Below, one piece after another: positions 58,952 to 64,000 of a DNA stretch of 64,000 nt. The translations under genes were made by a program, and so were the position numbers. The stretch is from positions 1 to 64,000 of the forward strand of contig JAGAKX010000033.1 of NCBI GenBank assembly GCA_017625435.1, given 5' to 3'. The notes under the pieces are model-generated. The model made no database searches. It was not told where the DNA came from and saw nothing but the letters and a program-made list of their open reading frames with translations. Position 1 is the stretch's first letter. Every line of letters begins with the position of its first letter. The stretch comes from Clostridia bacterium (GTDB taxonomy: Bacteria; Bacillota; Clostridia; Oscillospirales; Acutalibacteraceae).

Positions 58952-59734
58952 ATGAAAATTGCAAAAAAAGTGCTTGCACTTGTAATGGCTATCGCTGTTA
59001 TCGGTTGCTCCGCAGCTATGGCTTTTGCTGCTCCTGAAAATGCAAAGGCTGCTCTTACAGTTGGCGAAGTTGTTGACGGTAAGTTCGATGTAGTTATTTC
59101 TCTTCAGAACTGCTTAGACTTCACAGCTGGTGACCTTATTGTTGGTTACGACACAAGCGTTCTTGAGTTCGTTCCCTTCAAGGAAAAGCCCGACTCCATG
59201 CAGTGTGAAACTCTTGCTGATGCTAAGGAATTCACAAATGCCGGTAACACATTCTCCGGTATGGGTAATGCTAAGGAAGTTCCCGGCGAAGTTAAGTTTG
59301 CATTCAACTTTGTTGAATCTCTTGACGCTGAGACTTGGGGCGTAGAAGTTGACATGGCTAACGTTAAGCTCTTCAGAATGACATTCAAGGTTCTTGATGA
59401 TGCTAACGGTGCTGAGCTCACTCTTAAGGGTGCTCTCAAGTTCGTTGACGGTTCAGAAGTTGCTGTTGACGAAAAGGTTGTTGCTGTAAAGGCTCCCGAA
59501 GCTACAACAGCTGAACCCACAACAGAAGAACCCACAACAGAAGAGCCCACAACAGCTGAACCCACAACAGCTGAGACCACAACAGAAGAAGCTCCCTCAA
59601 CTCCCGAAGAGACAACAGCTAAGGGCGAAACAGACAAGGGTCCCGCAACAGGTGACACAGGCGTTCTTGCTATTGCTGCAGGCGTAGTTGCTCTTGCAGG
59701 TGCTGCATTCGTAGTATCCAAGAAGAGAAAATAA
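58952..59734 (+). CDS. Cohesin-like domain surface protein with C-terminal wall anchor
   Basis: A 260-residue protein. Signal peptide MKIAKKVLALVMAIAVIGCS (to about residue 27). Residues about 33-180 resemble a cohesin/CBM-type beta-sandwich (LTVGEVVDGKFDVVISLQNC, GDLIVGYDTSVLEFVPFK, VKLFRMTFKVLDDANGAELT). Then a Thr/Glu/Pro linker of EPTTEEPTTAEPTT type, followed by KGPATGDTG, a membrane helix (VLAIAAGVVALAGAAFVVS) and KKRK, the usual sortase-anchor layout with a non-LPxTG motif. Cohesins bind dockerins in cellulosomes; whether this one does is unknown. Driven by a consensus promoter, so probably abundant at the cell surface. Confidence 0.8.
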   Translation: MKIAKKVLALVMAIAVIGCSAAMAFAAPENAKAALTVGEVVDGKFDVVISLQNCLDFTAGDLIVGYDTSVLEFVPFKEKPDSMQCETLADAKEFTNAGNTFSGMGNAKEVPGEVKFAFNFVESLDAETWGVEVDMANVKLFRMTFKVLDDANGAELTLKGALKFVDGSEVAVDEKVVAVKAPEATTAEPTTEEPTTEEPTTAEPTTAETTTEEAPSTPEETTAKGETDKGPATGDTGVLAIAAGVVALAGAAFVVSKKRK

Positions 59735-59780
59735 TTATTGATTAATTAAAGCATTATTTGCAGTTTTAATTAGGGTTTAT

Positions 59781-59814
59781 AGGAGTTAACGGTTCGCCGT
59801 TAGCTCCTTTTTCC
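59781..59814 (+). terminator. Terminator of the cohesin-like gene
   Basis: GGAGTTAACGG, loop TTCG, CCGTTAGCTCC (59782-59807), followed by TTTTTC. Confidence 0.85.
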
Positions 59815-59825
59815 CGTTTAAATGC

Positions 59826-59871
59826 AAAAAAGAGATAACACAATTCGGCTTTTGTGTTATCTCTTTTTTTT
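59826..59871. terminator. Bidirectional terminator, cohesin-like / amylase genes
   Basis: GAGATAACACAA (59832-59843) with TTGTGTTATCTC (59852-59863); A- and T-runs on both sides. The amylase stop codon lies in its right edge. Confidence 0.85.
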
Positions 59872-61726
59872 ATCTGTCAGACAATACTGCAAAGCCCTCT
59901 GCGGGAACAATTACTCCTCCGCCCAGTCTTGCTCCGCCGAACACAGGCATCATATCCTGCATATCGTGATTGAGTCTGTAGGTAATGGGCTCCGGATTCT
60001 TGTTTGCAACCACAAAAATACGCTTTGTGCCTTCCTTGTATCTCAGGTAGGCAACACAGCCGAGGGTTGCCGAAATGGGATAAAAACCGCCGTCCTTAAG
60101 GACCTCACAGCTTTTTCTGAGCTGTGCCAAATCCTTTGTGAACTGAAGAATTTCCGTGTTTTCATTGCCCCAGGGGAAGCAGCCTCTGTTAAAGGGGTCC
60201 TTACAGCCTGTAAGACCTGCTTCATCGCCGTAAAAAATACTCGGTACTCCGGGAAGTGTAAAATTCATTACAAGGGCAGTTTTAAGAAGCTTTAAGCCTC
60301 TTTTGAGGTTGTCGGGCGGTATGCTGATTCCAGCCTGACCCTCACGGGAAACTCCGTCACAGCAGACACCCGAAAGCAGAGAGAGAATTCTTTCCGTATC
60401 GTGTGTGCCGAGGTGATTCATAAGGCAGTGAAGAGCCTCGGGGGGATAATTTTCCGTAATGCCGAAAACCGTGTGCATAAATTTTTCCGCATTTGCTGTC
60501 AGAAGGAAGCTTATAATTGCATCACGGAAGGGGTAATTCATAACGGAATCAAGCTGTGCACCTCTCAAGAATCGTCTTCTTCCGCCGTGACTTATTTTAT
60601 TTGTGGCATCCTCCCACACTTCGCCTAAAAGGTAATTGTCGTTGCCGTTTTTCTTGACGGCAAGGCGTACCTTATCAAGAAATTCATCGGGTAATTCGTC
60701 CGCAACGTCAAGCCTTATGCCCTTTGCACCGAGCTGCAGCCATTTATCAATTACACCGTTTTCACCTGTAATGTATTCTGAGAATGAGGGATCATTTTCA
60801 TTTGTTTCGGGCAGAGTATCAATGCCCCACCAACTATCGTATTTATTCTTTGTTTTACCGAAATTGTACCAGCTGTAATAGGGTGAGCTGTCGTTATGAT
60901 ATGCACCCGTTTTGCCGTATCTGCCGTATTTATCGAAGTAAATGCTGTCTGCACCCGTATGGCTGTAAACACCGTCAATTATGATGTTTATGCCCGTTTC
61001 TGAGGCTTTTTTGCAAAGAGAAGCAAAATCCTCTTCCGTTCCCAACAGCACATCCGGCTTCATATAGTCAGCCGTATCATAACGGTGGTTTGAGTGCGCT
61101 GAGGATATGGGATTCAGATATATGCAGTTGACACCGAGGGATGCAATATAGGGGAGCTTTTCTTCAATTCCCTTGAAATCTCCGCAGAAATAGTCGTTGT
61201 TTCTGATAATTCCCTTACTGTCGGGACGGTATTCGGGAAGTCCGCCCCAATCTGTGCGGATAACTCTGTCATCGGGAATATTCTTTTTCTTGTGCCCGGA
61301 AAAACAGAAACGGTCAGGGAAAATCTGATAGATTATACCGCCCTTAATCCAGTCCGGAGTTCTGAAATCGGGAGAATAAACGGTAATCTGCCATTTTTCT
61401 TTACTTCCGATTTCACCGAGGTGTGACTGTGCTCCGGGACCTATGTCGGTTTTCCCCCAGGAATTTTCGTACTGAAAACGGTAAAAAAGAAGAGAAGGGG
61501 AGTCGAGGTATATTTTTGTCTGCCACCATTCCTCAATACCGTCTGTGTTGTCCCAGGTCATATCAATTATTCTGTCGGGCTTTCCGTCCTCTGATATTAC
61601 AAGTCTGCAGGCTGTAACTCCGAAATCACGGGGCAATACAACTCTCAGCCACAGGTCATTTCCTGCAGCCACAGCACCGCTTATTGATTTATGCCAGGAT
61701 TTAGAAGGGTCAAAGGGTATTTTCAC
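59870..61726 (-). CDS. GH13 alpha-amylase-family glycosidase (neopullulanase/maltogenic type)
   Basis: About 618 residues. An N-terminal CBM34/N-type domain (about 1-125) precedes the barrel. GH13 regions: I DGVYSHTG, II GIRLDVADE (nucleophile Asp), III LLGEVWED (acid/base Glu), IV GTHDTER. GIIYQIFPDRFCFSGHKK marks the barrel start. The N-domain and motifs suit a cytosolic neopullulanase/cyclomaltodextrinase degrading short alpha-glucans; no signal peptide. Two GTG starts are possible (61732 and 61726); AGAGG spaces best to 61726. Follows glgP on the same strand about 300 bp downstream. Confidence 0.9.
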   Translation of the reverse strand: MKIPFDPSKSWHKSISGAVAAGNDLWLRVVLPRDFGVTACRLVISEDGKPDRIIDMTWDNTDGIEEWWQTKIYLDSPSLLFYRFQYENSWGKTDIGPGAQSHLGEIGSKEKWQITVYSPDFRTPDWIKGGIIYQIFPDRFCFSGHKKKNIPDDRVIRTDWGGLPEYRPDSKGIIRNNDYFCGDFKGIEEKLPYIASLGVNCIYLNPISSAHSNHRYDTADYMKPDVLLGTEEDFASLCKKASETGINIIIDGVYSHTGADSIYFDKYGRYGKTGAYHNDSSPYYSWYNFGKTKNKYDSWWGIDTLPETNENDPSFSEYITGENGVIDKWLQLGAKGIRLDVADELPDEFLDKVRLAVKKNGNDNYLLGEVWEDATNKISHGGRRRFLRGAQLDSVMNYPFRDAIISFLLTANAEKFMHTVFGITENYPPEALHCLMNHLGTHDTERILSLLSGVCCDGVSREGQAGISIPPDNLKRGLKLLKTALVMNFTLPGVPSIFYGDEAGLTGCKDPFNRGCFPWGNENTEILQFTKDLAQLRKSCEVLKDGGFYPISATLGCVAYLRYKEGTKRIFVVANKNPEPITYRLNHDMQDMMPVFGGARLGGGVIVPAEGFAVLSDR

Positions 61727-61806
61727 AGACACTTACCTCTTGTAGTAGTTATTATAGTATATTATAGAAAAATTAATTGTAAAAAACAATCGTTTGAAAA
61801 GAAATT

Positions 61807-61886
61807 TTCAGATTTTACATTAATGTGCCGTTTTTTCAGAAAACGGTACAGGAGCGTGAAATGCGGAAATTTATCTGAAATATATG
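61807..61886 (-). other. Structured intergenic element between glgP and the amylase gene
   Basis: ATTTTCAGAT (from about 61806) can pair with ATCTGAAAT near 61875-61884, enclosing an inner hairpin GTGCCGTTTT-ttcag-AAAACGGTAC (about 61828-61852). No conserved riboswitch core recognised. The rest of 61733-61933 shows nothing else. Confidence 0.35.
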
Positions 61887-61933
61887 CAAGCTGTCCTGCC
61901 GGTCCGGGATAAACTAACTTATAAGGTCTGATA

Positions 61934-61977
61934 AAAAGTCCGCCAAAGTCTCGAAAAAGCTCGAAGAAATTGGCGGA
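61934..61977 (-). terminator. Terminator of glgP
   Basis: On the minus strand TCCGCCAA (61970-61977) pairs with TTGGCGGA (61939-61946), enclosing a smaller stem, then CTTTTTATC. About 55 nt after the glgP stop. Confidence 0.75.
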
Positions 61978-62031
61978 TTTGTGATTTTCAGCGGCAGTAA
62001 CTCCGTGTTGATTACCGTGCGTCAAAGACGG

Positions 62032-64000
62032 TTATTTGTTCGAGCTTTTTCCTGTCGCAGGAACTGTGTGCCAGATGTCACGTGCGTAATCATTGATTGA
62101 GCGGTCTGCTGCAAAAATGCCGGCTCCCGCAATATTATAAAGTGACATTCTGTTGAGAAGGGCTTTGTTATTGAAAATCTCTTCAGCCTTAGCCTGAGCG
62201 AGGGAATAATCAGCAAAATCTGCAAGCACCATATAGGGGTCATGCGATTTTATTGTCTGACCAATTTCGGGGAAGGATTTTCCTGAAATAAGATTTGAAT
62301 TGATAAAATCAAGAGTTTTATGAATTCTGGGATTGTTGTGGTAGAAGCTTTCGGGATTATAGCCTGACTTTTTAAGCTCATTTACCTCGTGGGTCTTCAT
62401 ACCGAAGAGAATGATATTATCATCGCCTACCGCCTCGTGAATCTCAACGTTTGCACCGTCAAGAGTACCGAGAGTAACGGCACCGTTAATCATAAACTTC
62501 ATATTGCCCGTACCGGAAGCCTCTGTGCCTGCAAGTGAAATCTGTTCGCTTATGTCTGCAGAGGGAATGAGAAGCTCTGCCTTTGTGACATTGTAATCTT
62601 CAACGAAAACAACCTTGAGGTACTTGCTTGCAACGGGGTCGGAATTAATCATATCGGCAAGTGCTGTAATGAAGCTGATAATCTTCTTTGCCATATAATA
62701 TCCGGGAGCTGCCTTTGCACCGAAAATATATGTGTGGGGAGTATAATTTCCGTTGGGATTTTCCTTGATTTCAAGGTACTTGCTGAGAATATGGAGTGCA
62801 TTCATTTCCTGACGCTTGTACTCGTGAAGACGCTTGACCTGAATATCGAATACAGAATCCGTATCAAGCATTACGCCTGTAGTCTTATAAATATAATCGG
62901 AAAAACGCTTCTTATTGCTGTGCTTTATCTTTCCGAGCTTTTCGAGAACTGCCTTATCGTCTGCGAAGGCCTTGAATTTTTCAAGCTCTGCACCGTTCAC
63001 AATAAAGCCGTCGCCGATAGTGTCACAGAGAAGGGCGGTAAGCTCGGGATTTGCCTGACAAAGCCAGCGTCTGTGGGCAATACCGTTTGTAACATTTGTG
63101 AACTTTTCGGGAGTAAGTCTGTAGTAATCGTTGAATACGGTGTCCTTGAGAATCTGTGAATGAAGTGCGGAAACACCGTTTACGCTGTGACAGGCTGCAA
63201 CGCAGAGATTAGCCATCTTGACAGCACCGCCCGAAATAACAGCGGTTCTTTCAACATAATCAGCATCGTGTGTGCATTCCCATACGTAGGATCTGAAACG
63301 GTTGTCAATTTCCTTGATGATCTGATAAATACGGGGAAGAAGACGGATAACGAGCTCCTCGCTCCAGCATTCCAGAGCTTCTGCCATAACCGTATGGTTA
63401 GTATATGCAACAGTTGAAGTAACAATTCTCCAGGCATCGTCCCAGCCGTAACCGCATTCATCAAGAAGAATTCTCATAATTTCGGGAATAACGAGAGTAG
63501 GATGTGTGTCATTGATGTGAATTGCCATCTTTTCAGGCATATTATCAATGCTACCGTGCTCTCTTAAATGTCTTCTCATTATATCCTGAATGGAAGCGGA
63601 AACAAGGAAATACTGCTGCTTGAGACGAAGGCTCTTTCCTTCGGGATGATTGTCTGAGGGGTAAAGAACCTTGCTTATGGTACTTGCCATTGCATTTCTT
63701 TCAATAGCCTTGAGATGCTGACCCTCGTTGAAAAGGTGCATATCAAAGCCCGTGCCTTCGCTTGACCACAGTCTTAAAACGCTGACACCTCTACCGTCCT
63801 TGCCTGCTACGAACATATCGTAAGGAACAGCCTTGATTGTGTAGGGGTCAATGATTTCAACCTGATGTCTGCCCTCATTCCAGCTGTCAACAACCTTGCC
63901 TTCAAAGTTGATATATACGGAGCTTTCCTCTCTCTTCTGAAGCCATACATCGCCTCCGGGAAGCCATTCGTCGGGCAGCTCTGTCTGCCAGCCCTCAATA
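62032..64000 (-). CDS. glgP: Glycogen/starch phosphorylase (partial, 5' end off window)
   Basis: The frame stays open to the right edge (upstream codons read IEGWQTELPDEW and GGDVWLQKRE), so the N-terminus is missing; about 656 residues are visible. It releases glucose-1-phosphate from alpha-1,4-glucans using pyridoxal phosphate. Signatures: IHINDTHPTLVIPEIMRI, YTNHTVMAEALECW, VTNGIAHRRW, QVKRLHEYKRQ, and the PLP-lysine segment EASGTGNMKFMINGAVTLGT near the C-terminus. With the downstream GH13 gene it forms a glycogen or maltodextrin breakdown unit. Confidence 0.96.
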   Translation of the reverse strand, partial: IEGWQTELPDEWLPGGDVWLQKREESSVYINFEGKVVDSWNEGRHQVEIIDPYTIKAVPYDMFVAGKDGRGVSVLRLWSSEGTGFDMHLFNEGQHLKAIERNAMASTISKVLYPSDNHPEGKSLRLKQQYFLVSASIQDIMRRHLREHGSIDNMPEKMAIHINDTHPTLVIPEIMRILLDECGYGWDDAWRIVTSTVAYTNHTVMAEALECWSEELVIRLLPRIYQIIKEIDNRFRSYVWECTHDADYVERTAVISGGAVKMANLCVAACHSVNGVSALHSQILKDTVFNDYYRLTPEKFTNVTNGIAHRRWLCQANPELTALLCDTIGDGFIVNGAELEKFKAFADDKAVLEKLGKIKHSNKKRFSDYIYKTTGVMLDTDSVFDIQVKRLHEYKRQEMNALHILSKYLEIKENPNGNYTPHTYIFGAKAAPGYYMAKKIISFITALADMINSDPVASKYLKVVFVEDYNVTKAELLIPSADISEQISLAGTEASGTGNMKFMINGAVTLGTLDGANVEIHEAVGDDNIILFGMKTHEVNELKKSGYNPESFYHNNPRIHKTLDFINSNLISGKSFPEIGQTIKSHDPYMVLADFADYSLAQAKAEEIFNNKALLNRMSLYNIAGAGIFAADRSINDYARDIWHTVPATGKSSNK

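Noticed and set aside
61762..62025. Open frames between glgP and the amylase gene
   Set aside because: No ribosome site; they overlap the glgP terminator and hairpins.

Overview
The window looks like chromosomal DNA from an uncultured or poorly studied gut or rumen member of the class Clostridia (Oscillospiraceae/Ruminococcaceae-like). This rests on the gene families (a CD1247-type zinc-ribbon protein, YqeG, ThiT, a Spo0A-C-like mini-protein, PadR plus DUF1700-like pairs), a T-box and a CIRCE element, Gram-positive surface anchors, and a strong CCC preference for proline in most genes. No rRNA, tRNA, phage or transposase gene was seen.

Layout. 1-4.2 kb (minus): a glycan operon GH35 beta-galactosidase -> N-acetylhexosamine kinase-like -> DUF4091/GH123-like protein (cut by the left edge). 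4.2-5.1 kb: debris, including a membrane-protein tail and an RHS-repeat scrap before a small membrane protein. 5.1-11.5 kb: a PlsC-type acyltransferase, a secreted protein, cysE-cysS, and a PASTA receptor whose kinase domain lacks catalytic residues. 11.6-16.5 kb: the CIRCE-controlled hrcA-grpE-dnaK-dnaJ operon. 16.5-26.3 kb: an accessory region with an AAA ATPase, a T-box-controlled MetRS, an XRE membrane regulator, a cyclase-fold protein, an esterase, a 1.14-kb array of directional palindromic repeats, and padR with two membrane-protein genes. 26.4-29.4 kb (minus): CD1247-like protein, efp, a Xaa-Pro peptidase, yqeG, rpsU. 29.5-36.3 kb: a phosphate symporter, two related LCAT/lipase-like genes, an ABC exporter pair, a hairpin array and a cyclase-family hydrolase. 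36.4-40.0 kb: glycolytic pgk-tpiA-gpmI. 40.2-43.8 kb: XRE, the Spo0A-C-like mini-protein and an MBOAT/DHHW O-acetylation pair. 44-54.2 kb: a heterodimeric ABC exporter, fucU, a YhhN-type protein, a sugar kinase, rsmA, tmk, a HAD phosphatase, thiN, and a TPP riboswitch with thiT. 54.3-59.8 kb: a TPR-like membrane protein, a second and much larger hairpin array, a small acidic protein, a Cys-rich secreted protein, a UDG and a cohesin-like surface protein behind a consensus promoter. 59.9-64 kb (minus): a GH13 amylase and glycogen phosphorylase (cut by the right edge).

The most unusual content is non-coding. First is the array at 22495-23635: 14 same-direction units with a 6-bp stem and TAA loop, in which the closing base pair covaries, repeating every 78-97 bp beside padR. 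Second are two related tandem-hairpin elements (35561-35682 and 56608-56940), each starting exactly at the TCATAA end of the upstream gene. Third is a set of smaller cruciform or duplicated intergenic elements. No function for these is claimed; they are the best candidates for something undescribed.
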